Shown here in pieces: positions 1-9,158 of a DNA stretch of 64,000 bases; position 1 is the first letter of the stretch, and each line of letters begins with the position of its first letter. The stretch comes from Pseudomonas sp. 21 (GTDB lineage: Bacteria > Pseudomonadota > Gammaproteobacteria > Pseudomonadales > Pseudomonadaceae). The position numbers and the translations under genes were made by a program. Location of the stretch: positions 25,540 to 89,539 of the forward strand of contig NZ_JYOA01000003.1 in NCBI RefSeq assembly GCF_000955805.1, in the 5' to 3' direction. The notes under the pieces were generated by a model. It made no database searches. It was not told the DNA's origin and saw only the letters and a program-made list of their open reading frames with translations.

Positions 1-33
1 TCGCGCCCATGGGGCGCTCCTACACGGTTAGGC

Positions 34-813
34 TCAGCGCCAGCCGAACAATTCCATCGCGTTGCGCGTGCTGGCGCTGGCCAGATCCTCCGGGCTGATG
101 CCCTTCAGTTCAGCCAGCGCCGTGCAGATCTCCGGCAGATGCTCCGGGCTGTTACGCACGCCGGGGTACATCGACGGCGCCATGTCCGGCGAGTCGGTCT
201 CCAGCACGATGGACTCCAGCGGAATCTCCGGCACCACCTTGCGCAGGCGGTTGGCCTGCGGCCAGGTCGGCGCGCCGCCCAGGCCCAGGCGGAAACCCAG
301 CTTGAGGTATTCGCGGGCTTCCTCGCGGCTGCCGGCGAAGGCGTGGATGATGCCCTGGCGGGCGGGTTTGTAGCGCTTGAGCGTGGCGATCATCGCCGCA
401 TGGGCGCGACGTACGTGCAGCAGCACCGGCAGCTCGAAATCGATGGCGATGCGCAGCTGTTCCTCGAAGATGGCCTGCTGGCCATCGCGGTCGAGTTCTT
501 CCAGGTAATAGTCCAGCCCGATCTCGCCCACCGCGCAGAGCTTCGGGTGCCCGGCGAGGCGCTGCAGCCACTCGCGCAGCGCCGTCAGATGTTCCGGCCG
601 GTGCCGCGCCAGGTAGATCGGGTGCAGGCCGAGGGCGGCGTACAGGTCCGGCTCGTTGTCCACCAGCGCCCAGACGTCCTCCCAGTTCTCGCGGAACACT
701 CCCAGCAGCACCTGTCGCTCCACACCCCGCTCGCGGCTGCGTTGCAGCACGGCGGCGCGGTCCTGCTCGAAGTCCGGGCAGTCGAGGTGGTTGTGGGTGT
801 CGATCAGGCGCAT
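34..813 (-). CDS. TatD-family metal-dependent hydrolase
   Basis: A 259-residue protein of the TatD/amidohydrolase TIM-barrel family, which are metal-dependent nucleases or phosphoesterases. The metal-binding HxH motif is at the N terminus (IDTHNHLD, residues 4-11). It is followed by GEIGLDYY near residue 97, LLHVRRA near residue 132 and the C-terminal LETDSPD, the usual metal ligands of the family. Length is normal. The start ATG lies only 4 bases after the fruR stop on the same strand, so the two are probably co-transcribed. This is one of several TatD paralogues that pseudomonads carry, and its substrate cannot be read from the sequence. Confidence 0.9.
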   Translation of the reverse strand: MRLIDTHNHLDCPDFEQDRAAVLQRSRERGVERQVLLGVFRENWEDVWALVDNEPDLYAALGLHPIYLARHRPEHLTALREWLQRLAGHPKLCAVGEIGLDYYLEELDRDGQQAIFEEQLRIAIDFELPVLLHVRRAHAAMIATLKRYKPARQGIIHAFAGSREEAREYLKLGFRLGLGGAPTWPQANRLRKVVPEIPLESIVLETDSPDMAPSMYPGVRNSPEHLPEICTALAELKGISPEDLASASTRNAMELFGWR

Positions 814-817
814 CGGC

Positions 818-1810
818 TCACTCCGTGCGCAGCTTGAGGTTGCGCGGGATCGGGTGCACGCCGGGGGTGTAGCTGTTCTGTTCGATGGCGGCCAGCGCCA
901 GGTCCAGCGCGCGCTCGGCGATCAGCGCGTGTTGCTGGGAAATCGCGTTCACCTTCAGCGGGACGAAGTCCAGCAGCTGGGTGTCGCCGAAGGTGGCGAT
1001 GCGCAGGTCCGCCGGCCAACCGTTGGGCAGCGCCTGGAGCACATCGAAGACGCCTTCGAGCAGCACGTAGGAGGTGGTGATCAGCGCGTCGGGCAACTGC
1101 CCCTGGCCGGCCAGCAACTCTTCCATCAGGCGGCGGCCACAGGGGCGGCTGAAAGTCTCGCCGTGTTCGATCAGCACCTGGCCCTGATAGTCGCGCAGGG
1201 CGCTGCGGAACCCCGCGGCGCGCTCCTGGGAAATGATCAGCTCCGGCCGCGCGCCGAGCAGGGCGATGCTGCGCGGCGCCGGCTTCAGCAGGCTGGCGGT
1301 GAGGCGCTGGCTGGCGTCGCGGTCGTCGCTGACCACCGAGCAGAAGCGTTGCGGGTCGAGCTGGCGGTCCACCGCGATGATCGGCACGCCGTCGGCTTGC
1401 AGGCGCGCGTGACTGTCGTCGCCGGCGGGCAGGCAACTGGCGACGATCAGTGCGTCGCAACGTCGCGCGCGGAACAGGTTGAGCACCTGGCGCTCGGTGT
1501 CCGGCTCGTCGTCGGAGCAGGCGATCAGCAGCTGGTAGCCACGCGCCCGCGCTCCCTGTTCGAGCAGCTTGGCGAGCTTGGCGTAGCTGGGGTTCTCCAG
1601 GTCCGGCAGGACGAAGCCCAGGGTGCGGGTCTGCCCGCGGCGCAGGCTGGCGGCCTGCTGGTCCGGGTGGTAGCCGTGCTCCTCGATCACCGCGCGCACG
1701 CGCTCCACCGTGGCGGCGCTGATGCGGCGCTGGACGGCCTTGCCATTGATCACATAGCTGGCGGTGGTGACCGAAACACCGGCCAGGCGGGCGATATCAC
1801 TGAGTTTCAA
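818..1810 (-). CDS. fruR: FruR/Cra, LacI-family fructose operon regulator
   Basis: A LacI/GalR-type repressor of 330 residues. The start is taken as TTG at 1810 (reading MKLSDIARLAGVSVTTAS) because this begins exactly at the conserved helix-turn-helix. The upstream ATG at 1849 would add 13 residues with no family counterpart. The HTH is followed by the hinge helix (QQAASLRRGQTRTLGF) and a periplasmic-binding-protein-like effector domain. It is divergent from fruI-fruK-fruA, with a Cra-type operator at 1882-1895 in the 203-base gap. In pseudomonads, from family knowledge, Cra represses this operon and fructose-1-phosphate relieves repression. The operator position would also allow autoregulation, which is an inference. 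Confidence 0.93.
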   Translation of the reverse strand: MKLSDIARLAGVSVTTASYVINGKAVQRRISAATVERVRAVIEEHGYHPDQQAASLRRGQTRTLGFVLPDLENPSYAKLAKLLEQGARARGYQLLIACSDDEPDTERQVLNLFRARRCDALIVASCLPAGDDSHARLQADGVPIIAVDRQLDPQRFCSVVSDDRDASQRLTASLLKPAPRSIALLGARPELIISQERAAGFRSALRDYQGQVLIEHGETFSRPCGRRLMEELLAGQGQLPDALITTSYVLLEGVFDVLQALPNGWPADLRIATFGDTQLLDFVPLKVNAISQQHALIAERALDLALAAIEQNSYTPGVHPIPRNLKLRTE

Positions 1811-1881
1811 CGCGGGATGCTGCCGACAATTGGGGGCTTCAAGGATCACGCATTATCGAGTAACGTGCCAGTCTCAAAAGG

Positions 1882-1895
1882 TGAAACGATTCAGC
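1882..1895 (+). promoter_or_regulatory. Cra/FruR operator
   Basis: TGAAACGATTCAGC matches the Cra consensus TGAAACGTTTCA with one central mismatch and carries the flanking GC of the enterobacterial consensus. It is the only such site in the fruR-fruI gap, 119 bases before the fruI ATG and 72 bases before the fruR TTG. Confidence 0.85.
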
Positions 1896-2013
1896 ATTGC
1901 GCACGCAGTATTGCCTGAACCCTGTTCCTGCGCCGCAACCTCTAAGCTGATCACCGTACAAGCGGATAACCGCCCCAGCGCCGGCGCGCGCGAACGCCGG
2001 TGAGGAGAACGCG

Positions 2014-4908
2014 ATGCTCGAATTCAACGCGCAGCAGGTCCGCATGGGCCAGCGCGCTGCCGACAAGCAGGCCGCCCTGGCCATGCTCGGCTCCGCCCTC
2101 GAAGACGACGGCCTGGTTGCTCCGGGCTACCTCGCCGGGATACAGGCCCGCGAGGCGCAGGGCTCCACTTACCTCGGACAGGGCATCGCCATTCCCCACG
2201 GCACACCGGAAACCCGGCACCTGGTGCAACGCACCGGCGTGCGCCTGATGCACTTCCCCGAGGGCGTGCACTGGGGCGACGGGCAGACCGTGCACCTGGC
2301 AATTGCCATTGCCGCCAAGTCCGACGAACACCTGCGCCTGCTGCAACTGCTGACCCGCGCACTGGGCGACCGTGAAGTGGGGGCGGCGTTGCGTGCAGCG
2401 GAGAAACCCGAAGACCTGCTGCAGTTGCTGCAAGGCGGAGCGCCGCAGCCGCTGCTGTTCGACGAGCACCTGGTCGGGCTCGGCGTCGCGGCCGAGGATT
2501 TCGACGAACTCGCGCTGGTCGGCGCGCGCCGTCTGAAGAAGGCCAGTTGCGTCGTTCCCGGTTTCGCCGCCGCACTGCACGACCAGGAGGCCCTGCCGTT
2601 GGGCGGTGGGCTCTGGTGGCAGGACAGCGAGCAATGCGTCACGCGTCCCGGCCTCGTCTTTGTCACCCCCGCGCGCGAGCTGAGCCACGCCGGCCAGCCG
2701 GTGCGCGGCCTGTTCTGCCTGGCCCGCCAGGGCAATGCCCATGAAACGGTGTTTGCGCGCCTGTGCGACCTGCTGGTGGAGGGGCGTGCCGGCGAGCTGG
2801 CGAGCGCCACTTCCATTCGCGTGGTACTGGAAGCCCTGGGTGGCGAATTGCCGGTGGACTGGCCGAGCCTCCGTGTTCCGCTGGCCAACCCCCACGGCCT
2901 TCACGCGCGCCCGGCGCAGGTACTGATGTTGTTGGCGCGGGACTTCAGCGGGGAAATCCGCGTGCGTATCGCCGAGGGCGACAGCGCCCCGGTGTCGATC
3001 CGCAGCCTGAGCAAGCTGCTCAGCCTCGGCGCGCGGCGCGGGCAGATGCTGGAATTCTTCGCCGAGCCGGAGATCGCCGAAGCCGCGCTGGCTGCCGTCC
3101 GCCTGGCGGTGGAGCAGGGCCTGGGCGAAGAGGTCGAACCGCTGCCGGAGGTCCCCGAGCCGATCGCCGAAAGCGCTCACCTGGATGAGCAGGAACTGCA
3201 GGCCGTGCGGGCCCCGGAAGCCGGGGCTCAGCTTCAGGCCATCCCGGCATCGCCAGGCATTGCCCACGGGCCAGCCTACGTGCAGGTCGCCCGCGCGTTC
3301 GAGTTTTCCGCGCGTGGCGAGTCGGCCGAGGCTGAACGCCTGCGCCTGGACGAGGCGCGTACGGGCATCAGCCGGGAGATCGAAACCCTGGTGGAGCGCA
3401 GCCAGGTCAAGGCGATCCGTGACATCTTCGTTACCCACCAGGCGCTGCTGGATGACCCCGAATTGCTCGACGAGGTGCAGGCGCGACTGGTCGAAGGCGC
3501 CAGCGCCGAAGCGGCCTGGAGCCAGGTGATCGAGCGCGTGGCCGGTGAGCAGGAGGCACTGCGCGATGCGCTGCTGGCCGAGCGCGCGGCGGACCTGCGC
3601 GACGTTGGCCGGCGTGTGCTGGCGCGCCTGTGCGGCGTCGAGAGTGCCGTGGAGCCCAGCGAGCCCTACATCCTGGTGATGGATGAAGTCGGCCCCTCGG
3701 ACGTGGCGCGGCTCGATCCGGAACGCGTGGCAGGTATCGTCACGGCGCGCGGTGGCGCCACCTCGCACAGCGCGATCATCGCCCGCGCGCTGGGCATTCC
3801 CGCGCTGGTGGGCGCCGGCGCAAGCGTGCTGGCGCTGGCGTCCGGCACGGCCCTGCTGCTGGATGGCGAGAAGGGCGAGCTGACGATCGCGCCGGACACG
3901 CAGACGCTGCACGCCGCCAAAGCCCAGCGCGACCTGCGCCAGCGCCGTGCCGAGCAAGCCGAAGCACGCCGTCATGAACCGGCGGTGACCCGCGACGGCC
4001 ATGCGGTGGAAGTCTGCGCCAACCTGGGCGACACCGCCGGGGCGGCGAAAGCCGTGGAGCTGGGCGCGGAAGGCGTGGGCCTGCTGCGCACCGAGTTCGT
4101 CTTCATGGACAACCCCCAGGCGCCGGACCAGGCGACCCAGGAGATTGAGTACCGCCGCGTCCTCGATGCCCTGGAGGGACGACCGCTGGTGGCCCGTACC
4201 CTCGATGTGGGCGGCGACAAGCCGCTGCCCTACTGGCCAATTCCCGAGGAAACCAACCCCTACCTGGGCATTCGCGGCGTGCGCCTGACGCTGCAACGCC
4301 CACAGATTTTCCGCACCCAGCTGCGAGCGTTGCTGAGTGCGGCTGCCGGGCGACCGCTGCGCATCATGTTCCCCATGGTCGGCCAGGTGGAGGAATGGCG
4401 GCAGGCGCGCGACCTGACCCGTGAACTCTGTGCGGAACTGGGCGGCGAGCATGACCTGCAACTCGGCATCATGGTCGAGGTGCCGTCCGCCGCGCTGCTG
4501 GCGCCGGTACTGGCGCGCGAGGTGGACTTCTTCAGCGTCGGCACCAATGACCTGACCCAATACGCACTGGCCATCGACCGTGGCCACCCGAGCCTGTCCG
4601 CCCAGGCCGACGGCCTGCACCCGGCGGTGCTGCAACTGATCGACATGACCGTGCGCGCCGCCCATGCCCACGGCAAGTGGGTGGGGGTGTGTGGCGAGCT
4701 GGCCGCCGATCCGCTGGCGGTGCCATTGCTGGTTGGATTGGGTGTGGACGAGCTGAGTGTCTCGGCGCGCAGCATTCCCCTGGTGAAGGCGCGGGTCCGC
4801 GAGCTGGACCTGCCGACCTCCCGCGAACTGGCGCAAGCCGCCCTGACCCTGTGCTCGGCGGCGGACGTTCGCCAGAGTGTCGCCCTCGCGCTGCCGGAGG
4901 TGCACTGA
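2014..4908 (+). CDS. fruI: Fructose PTS multiphosphoryl transfer protein (EIIA-HPr-EI)
   Basis: A 964-residue cytoplasmic fusion that carries phosphate from PEP to the fructose permease (also called FruB). Domains in order: EIIA-Fru (about 1-145, phospho-His in AIPHGTPE, H62), a poorly conserved middle region, HPr (about 285-370, GLHARPA, H297), and Enzyme I (about 400-964, active-site His in GGATSHSAIIARA, H585, with C-terminal PEP-binding motifs such as GTNDLTQYALAIDRG). All three phosphorylated histidines are present, so the protein looks complete. The ATG follows a GGAGAA ribosome site. It heads the operon and overlaps fruK by one base (TGATG). Regulation is presumably by FruR through the operator at 1882-1895. 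Confidence 0.96.
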   Translation: MLEFNAQQVRMGQRAADKQAALAMLGSALEDDGLVAPGYLAGIQAREAQGSTYLGQGIAIPHGTPETRHLVQRTGVRLMHFPEGVHWGDGQTVHLAIAIAAKSDEHLRLLQLLTRALGDREVGAALRAAEKPEDLLQLLQGGAPQPLLFDEHLVGLGVAAEDFDELALVGARRLKKASCVVPGFAAALHDQEALPLGGGLWWQDSEQCVTRPGLVFVTPARELSHAGQPVRGLFCLARQGNAHETVFARLCDLLVEGRAGELASATSIRVVLEALGGELPVDWPSLRVPLANPHGLHARPAQVLMLLARDFSGEIRVRIAEGDSAPVSIRSLSKLLSLGARRGQMLEFFAEPEIAEAALAAVRLAVEQGLGEEVEPLPEVPEPIAESAHLDEQELQAVRAPEAGAQLQAIPASPGIAHGPAYVQVARAFEFSARGESAEAERLRLDEARTGISREIETLVERSQVKAIRDIFVTHQALLDDPELLDEVQARLVEGASAEAAWSQVIERVAGEQEALRDALLAERAADLRDVGRRVLARLCGVESAVEPSEPYILVMDEVGPSDVARLDPERVAGIVTARGGATSHSAIIARALGIPALVGAGASVLALASGTALLLDGEKGELTIAPDTQTLHAAKAQRDLRQRRAEQAEARRHEPAVTRDGHAVEVCANLGDTAGAAKAVELGAEGVGLLRTEFVFMDNPQAPDQATQEIEYRRVLDALEGRPLVARTLDVGGDKPLPYWPIPEETNPYLGIRGVRLTLQRPQIFRTQLRALLSAAAGRPLRIMFPMVGQVEEWRQARDLTRELCAELGGEHDLQLGIMVEVPSAALLAPVLAREVDFFSVGTNDLTQYALAIDRGHPSLSAQADGLHPAVLQLIDMTVRAAHAHGKWVGVCGELAADPLAVPLLVGLGVDELSVSARSIPLVKARVRELDLPTSRELAQAALTLCSAADVRQSVALALPEVH

Positions 4909-5855
4909 TGGCCCGCATCCTGACGCTGACCCTGAACCCCGCGCTGGACCTCACCGTGCGCCTGCCGCAGCTGGAACCCGGCGAGGTGAACCGCAGCGAG
5001 TCGGTGATCAGCCAGGCGGCCGGCAAAGGCGTGAACGTCGCCCAGGTGCTGGCTGACCTTGGGCATTCCCTGACCGTTGCCGGCTTCCTCGGCGCGGACA
5101 ACGCGCAACCTTTCGAGGCGCTGTTCCGCCGTCGCGGCTTCATCGACGCCTTCGTCCGCGTGCCGGGCGAAACCCGCAGCAATATCAAGCTCGCCGAGGG
5201 CACCGGGCGTATCACCGATATCAACGGGCCCGGCCCCGAAGTAGGCGAGGCGCAGCAGGACGCGCTGCTGGATCGCCTCGACCTGCTCGTCGCCGACTTC
5301 GAGATCGCCGTGGTCGCCGGCAGCCTGCCGCGCGGCGTTGATCCCCAGTGGTTGCGCGAGCTGTTGCGGCGCTTGCAGGGGCATGGCCTGAAGGTCGCTT
5401 TCGACAGTAGTGGCGCGGCCCTGCGCGAAGGCATCGAGGCCGCGCCCTGGCTGATCAAGCCCAACGACCAGGAACTGGGCGAGGCCTGTGGACACTTCGC
5501 CGGCAGCGCCGAGGAATCGGCCGCCCAAGTCGAATCGCTGCGCGCTCGCGGGATCGAGCAGGTGGTGCTTTCCCAGGGCGCCGAGGGGGTGCGCTGGTTC
5601 AGCCCGCAGGGCATCTGGCAGGCGGTGCCGCCGAAGGTGGAGGTGGCCAGTACGGTGGGCGCCGGCGATTCCCTGCTGGCCGGCATGGTCCATGGCCTGC
5701 TCGCCGGCTGGCCGGCCGAGCGCGTGTTGCGCCGGGCCACGGCGGTGGCCGCGTTGGCGGTCACTCAGTTTCAGTTCGGCATCGGCGACGCGCAGCGGCT
5801 CAAGCGCATCGAAGACGCGGTGCAGGTTCAGGCGCTGGCCCCGAGCCAGGCCTGA
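4908..5855 (+). CDS. fruK: 1-phosphofructokinase
   Basis: A PfkB/ribokinase-family kinase of 315 residues. It phosphorylates fructose-1-phosphate, the product of FruA transport, to fructose-1,6-bisphosphate. The N terminus LTLNPALDLTV and the C-terminal signature STVGAGDSLLAG, with catalytic Asp near residue 254, are intact. The chosen ATG shares its first base with the fruI stop. The reading frame continues upstream without a stop, but that stretch is antisense-free shadow of fruI coding sequence. Because FruK removes fructose-1-phosphate, it also lowers the inducer of FruR. Confidence 0.96.
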   Translation: MARILTLTLNPALDLTVRLPQLEPGEVNRSESVISQAAGKGVNVAQVLADLGHSLTVAGFLGADNAQPFEALFRRRGFIDAFVRVPGETRSNIKLAEGTGRITDINGPGPEVGEAQQDALLDRLDLLVADFEIAVVAGSLPRGVDPQWLRELLRRLQGHGLKVAFDSSGAALREGIEAAPWLIKPNDQELGEACGHFAGSAEESAAQVESLRARGIEQVVLSQGAEGVRWFSPQGIWQAVPPKVEVASTVGAGDSLLAGMVHGLLAGWPAERVLRRATAVAALAVTQFQFGIGDAQRLKRIEDAVQVQALAPSQA

Positions 5856-5881
5856 GCGATAGAACAGCAAGAGGTATGACG

Positions 5882-7636
5882 ATGAACCTTGCCCTGATCA
5901 CGGCCTGCCCCAACGGCCAGATTTCCAGCGTGCTCAGCGCCCGCCTGCTGCGGGCGGCAGCCGAGCGCCTGGGCTGGTCGGTGTGTGTCGAGCAATGCGA
6001 CCCGCAGCATCCGGAGCGCCAGTTGAGCGAACGCCAGATCGCCGCGGCCGACTGGGTGCTGGTGGTCAGTACGCAACCGCTGGAGCTTTCGCGCTTCGCC
6101 GGCAAACGCCTGGTCCAGGCCCGGCCTGCCGAAGCGCTGGCCGAGCCCGCGAGCTTCCTGCAGCGAGCGCAGGAAGAGGCGCAGGTCTGGCAGCCCGGGG
6201 GGCCTTCGAGCACGCCGGTTGCCGTGGAACGCGCTGCGAAAGTCGTTGCGGTGACGGCCTGCCCGACCGGCGTGGCGCACACCTTCATGGCCGCCGAGGC
6301 ACTGCAACAGACGGCGCAGCAGATGGGCGTCGAGTTGCGGGTGGAAACCCAGGGCTCGGTGGGCGCGCGCAACCCGCTGACGGCGGAAGAAATCGCGGCC
6401 GCCGATGTGGTGCTGCTGGCGGCGGACATCGAGGTCAACCCCGAGCGTTTCGCCGGCAAGCGCATCTTCCGTTGCGGCACTGGCGTTGCGCTGAAGCAAC
6501 CGCAAGCGACCCTGGAGCGCGCGCTGAAGGACGCGACGGCGGAGTCCGCCTCGTCTGCCGGCCACAGTGCGGCGCCGACGAAGAACGAGGCGCGCGGCGT
6601 CTACAAGCACCTGCTCACCGGCGTGTCCTTCATGCTGCCGATGGTGGTGGCCGGCGGCCTGCTGATCGCGCTGTCCTTCGTCTTCGGCATCGAGGCCTTC
6701 AAGCAGCAGGGCACCCTGGCGGCGGCGCTGATGCAGATCGGCGGCGATGCGGCGTTCAAGCTGATGGTGCCGATGTTGGCGGGCTATATCGCCTGGTCCA
6801 TCGCCGACCGTCCGGGCCTGGCGCCGGGGATGATCGGCGGGCTGCTGGCGAGCACGCTGGGCGCGGGCTTCCTCGGCGGCATAGTCGCCGGCCTGCTCGC
6901 GGGCTATTCGGCGCGGGCGATTGCCCAGTGGATTCCACTGCCGGCCAGCGTCGCGGCGCTCAAGCCGATCCTGATCATCCCGCTGCTGGCCAGCCTGTTC
7001 ACCGGGTTGGTGATGATCTACGTGGTGGGGTCGCCGGTGGCGGCGATGATGCGCTCGCTGACCGATTTCCTCGCCGGCATGGGCACCACCAATGCCATCC
7101 TGCTCGGCCTGTTGCTGGGCGGGATGATGTGCGTGGACCTGGGCGGGCCGATCAACAAGGCGGCCTATGCGTTCTCGGTGGGACTGCTGGCGTCGCAGAG
7201 CTATGCGCCGATGGCGGCGGTAATGGCTGGCGGCATGGTCCCGCCGATTGGCATGGGCATCGCCACGCTGCTGGCGCGGCGCAAGTTCGCCCAGAGCGAG
7301 CGCGAGGCCGGCAAGGCAGCGCTGGTGCTGGGGCTGTGCTTCATCTCCGAGGGGGCGATTCCCTTTGCCGCGAAGGACCCGCTGCGGGTGATCCCGGCGA
7401 GCATTGCCGGCGGCGCGCTGACCGGTGCGCTGTCGATGCTGTTCGGCTGCAAGCTGCTGGCGCCCCATGGCGGGCTGTTCGTGCTGCTGATCCCCAACGC
7501 GATGAACCATGCGCTGCTCTACCTGCTGGCGATTGCCGCGGGCAGCGTGGTGACCGGGGTGCTCTATGCGCTGCTCAAGCGCGGCGAGGCCGCGCCGATG
7601 ATGGTGATGGGCGAGCAGGCGCCGGGGCGGGGGTGA
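5882..7636 (+). CDS. fruA: Fructose PTS permease EIIB'BC
   Basis: The fructose-specific PTS permease of about 584 residues. It has two tandem EIIB-like domains: an N-terminal one (about 1-105) that keeps the TACPNG cysteine loop, and a second one (about 120-220) with the active-site loop TACPTGVAHTF (Cys near residue 127). An Ala/Ser-rich linker leads to a membrane EIIC domain (about 240-570) with around eight to ten hydrophobic segments and the GGPINKAAYAF motif. Two ATGs lie six bases apart (5876 and 5882). The second is preferred because the AGAGGT ribosome site at 5869-5874 is then 7 bases away. Last gene of the fru operon. Confidence 0.94.
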   Translation: MNLALITACPNGQISSVLSARLLRAAAERLGWSVCVEQCDPQHPERQLSERQIAAADWVLVVSTQPLELSRFAGKRLVQARPAEALAEPASFLQRAQEEAQVWQPGGPSSTPVAVERAAKVVAVTACPTGVAHTFMAAEALQQTAQQMGVELRVETQGSVGARNPLTAEEIAAADVVLLAADIEVNPERFAGKRIFRCGTGVALKQPQATLERALKDATAESASSAGHSAAPTKNEARGVYKHLLTGVSFMLPMVVAGGLLIALSFVFGIEAFKQQGTLAAALMQIGGDAAFKLMVPMLAGYIAWSIADRPGLAPGMIGGLLASTLGAGFLGGIVAGLLAGYSARAIAQWIPLPASVAALKPILIIPLLASLFTGLVMIYVVGSPVAAMMRSLTDFLAGMGTTNAILLGLLLGGMMCVDLGGPINKAAYAFSVGLLASQSYAPMAAVMAGGMVPPIGMGIATLLARRKFAQSEREAGKAALVLGLCFISEGAIPFAAKDPLRVIPASIAGGALTGALSMLFGCKLLAPHGGLFVLLIPNAMNHALLYLLAIAAGSVVTGVLYALLKRGEAAPMMVMGEQAPGRG

Positions 7637-7662
7637 GCATCTTGGCCTGGTCGGCGTGGGTG

Positions 7663-7729
7663 GGTTCGCGAGCAAGCTCGCTCCTACGAAGAGCCGTGAC
7701 CCTCCTGTAGGAGCGAGCTTGCTCGCGAA
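7663..7729. repeat. REP pair, arms inverted relative to the others
   Basis: Two copies of the REP core GAGCGAGCTTGCTCGCGAA in opposite orientation, separated by 18 bases, between the convergent fruA and ugd genes. Here the GGTTCGCGAGCAAGC arm comes first and the TGTAGGAGCGAGC arm second, the opposite order from the other full pairs in this window. It may act as a bidirectional transcript boundary, since no T-rich terminator is visible in the gap. Confidence 0.85.
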
Positions 7730-7735
7730 TGCTCT

Positions 7736-9118
7736 TCAAGCCGTGCGCCGCGGGCGTTGCTCGGCGGCCTGCGCCGGAACTGGCAGGCGGTGCGAGTCGC
7801 CGCGGCCCATGGGGAAGTACTCGAAGCCGTAACGGGCCACGCGCTCGGGGTCGAACAGGTTGCGCCCGTCGAAGATCACCGGGGCTTTCAGGCGGCTGGC
7901 CAGCAGCTCGAAATCGGGGGCTTTGAACTGTCGCCATTCGGTGCAGATCACCAGCGCGTCCGAGCCGCCGAGGGTGGCTTCCGGGGTGCCCATCAGGGTC
8001 AGGCGCTCATCGTGTCCGTAGAGTCGCTGCGCTTCGGGCATGGCTTCGGGGTCGAAGGCGCGGACCTTGGCGCCGGCTTCCCACAGGGCTTCCATCAGGG
8101 TGCGGCTGGGAGCGTCGCGCATGTCGTCGGTGTTGGGCTTGAACGACAGGCCCCAGAGCGCGAAGGTGCGTCCCTTGAGCTTGCCGCCGTAGTAGCGGCG
8201 GATGCGCTCGAACAGCTTGCTCTTCTGCCGCTGGTTCACCGCTTCCACGGCGCGCAGCAGGTCGCTGGAGCAGTGGGCTTCCTCGGCACTCTGGATCAGG
8301 GCCTGGACGTCCTTGGGGAAGCACGAGCCGCCGTAGCCGCAGCCGGGGTAGATGAAGTGGTAGCCGATGCGCGGGTCGGCGCCCATGCCCTGGCGCACCG
8401 CCTCGATGTCGGCGCCCAGGTGTTCGGCTAGCTCGGCGATCTGGTTGATGAAGCTGATCTTGGTGGCGAGCATGCAGTTGGCGGCGTACTTGGTCAGTTC
8501 CGCGCTGCGCAGGTTCATGGTCAGGATGCGGTCGTGGTTGCGGTTGAACGGCTCGTAGATCTCGCGCATCACGTCCAGCACCTCGGCGCTTTCGCAGCCG
8601 ATGACGATGCGGTCGGGTTTGCGGCAGTCGGCCAGCGCCGAGCCTTCCTTGAGGAACTCGGGGTTGGAAACGATCTCGAAGTCCAGGCTGCGGCCTTCTT
8701 CGGCGAGCACCGCCTGAATCCTGGCCTTCACGCGATCGCCAGTGCCCACCGGCACGGTGGATTTCTCGACGATGATCACCGGCTGGGTGCGGTTGCGGGC
8801 GATGCCTTCGGCCACAGCCAGCACAGCGCGCAGGTCGGCCGAGCCATCGGGCAACGGCGGGGTGCCGACGGCGATGAACTGCACCCGGCCATGGGCGGCG
8901 GCCTCGGCGACGTCGCTGGTGAAGCGCAGGCGTCCGGCTTCCAGGTTATCCTTCACCAGCTCGGCGAGGCCCGGCTCGAAGATGCTGATCTGGCCGCGCT
9001 TGAGCTTGGCGATCTTGTCCTCGTCGATGTCCATGCACAGGACGTCATGACCCACTTCGGCCATGACCGCGGCCTGCACCAGGCCCACATAACCGATTCC
9101 GAATACGCTGATTTTCAT
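7736..9118 (-). CDS. ugd: UDP-glucose 6-dehydrogenase
   Basis: A 460-residue NAD-dependent UDP-glucose dehydrogenase making UDP-glucuronate, the first precursor of 4-amino-4-deoxy-L-arabinose. It has the N-terminal Rossmann motif GIGYVGLVQA, the substrate loop FEPGLAELV, and the catalytic-Cys motif GCGYGGSCFPKD (Cys266). The C-terminal UDP-binding domain is complete. It lies 40 bases after arnF on the same strand, so it is the last gene of the arn transcription unit and supplies the ArnA decarboxylase domain with its substrate. Confidence 0.96.
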   Translation of the reverse strand: MKISVFGIGYVGLVQAAVMAEVGHDVLCMDIDEDKIAKLKRGQISIFEPGLAELVKDNLEAGRLRFTSDVAEAAAHGRVQFIAVGTPPLPDGSADLRAVLAVAEGIARNRTQPVIIVEKSTVPVGTGDRVKARIQAVLAEEGRSLDFEIVSNPEFLKEGSALADCRKPDRIVIGCESAEVLDVMREIYEPFNRNHDRILTMNLRSAELTKYAANCMLATKISFINQIAELAEHLGADIEAVRQGMGADPRIGYHFIYPGCGYGGSCFPKDVQALIQSAEEAHCSSDLLRAVEAVNQRQKSKLFERIRRYYGGKLKGRTFALWGLSFKPNTDDMRDAPSRTLMEALWEAGAKVRAFDPEAMPEAQRLYGHDERLTLMGTPEATLGGSDALVICTEWRQFKAPDFELLASRLKAPVIFDGRNLFDPERVARYGFEYFPMGRGDSHRLPVPAQAAEQRPRRTA

Positions 9119-9158
9119 GTTGTGCTCTCCCGGATAGGAACTCGAAGCGGGATTGGGG

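Noticed and set aside
1951-4905. A 984-codon open frame on the minus strand opposite fruI
   Set aside because: It is antisense to a complete multidomain PTS protein with all active-site residues. Its translation is His/Gln/Arg-rich and lacks any domain; such frames are expected in high-GC DNA.
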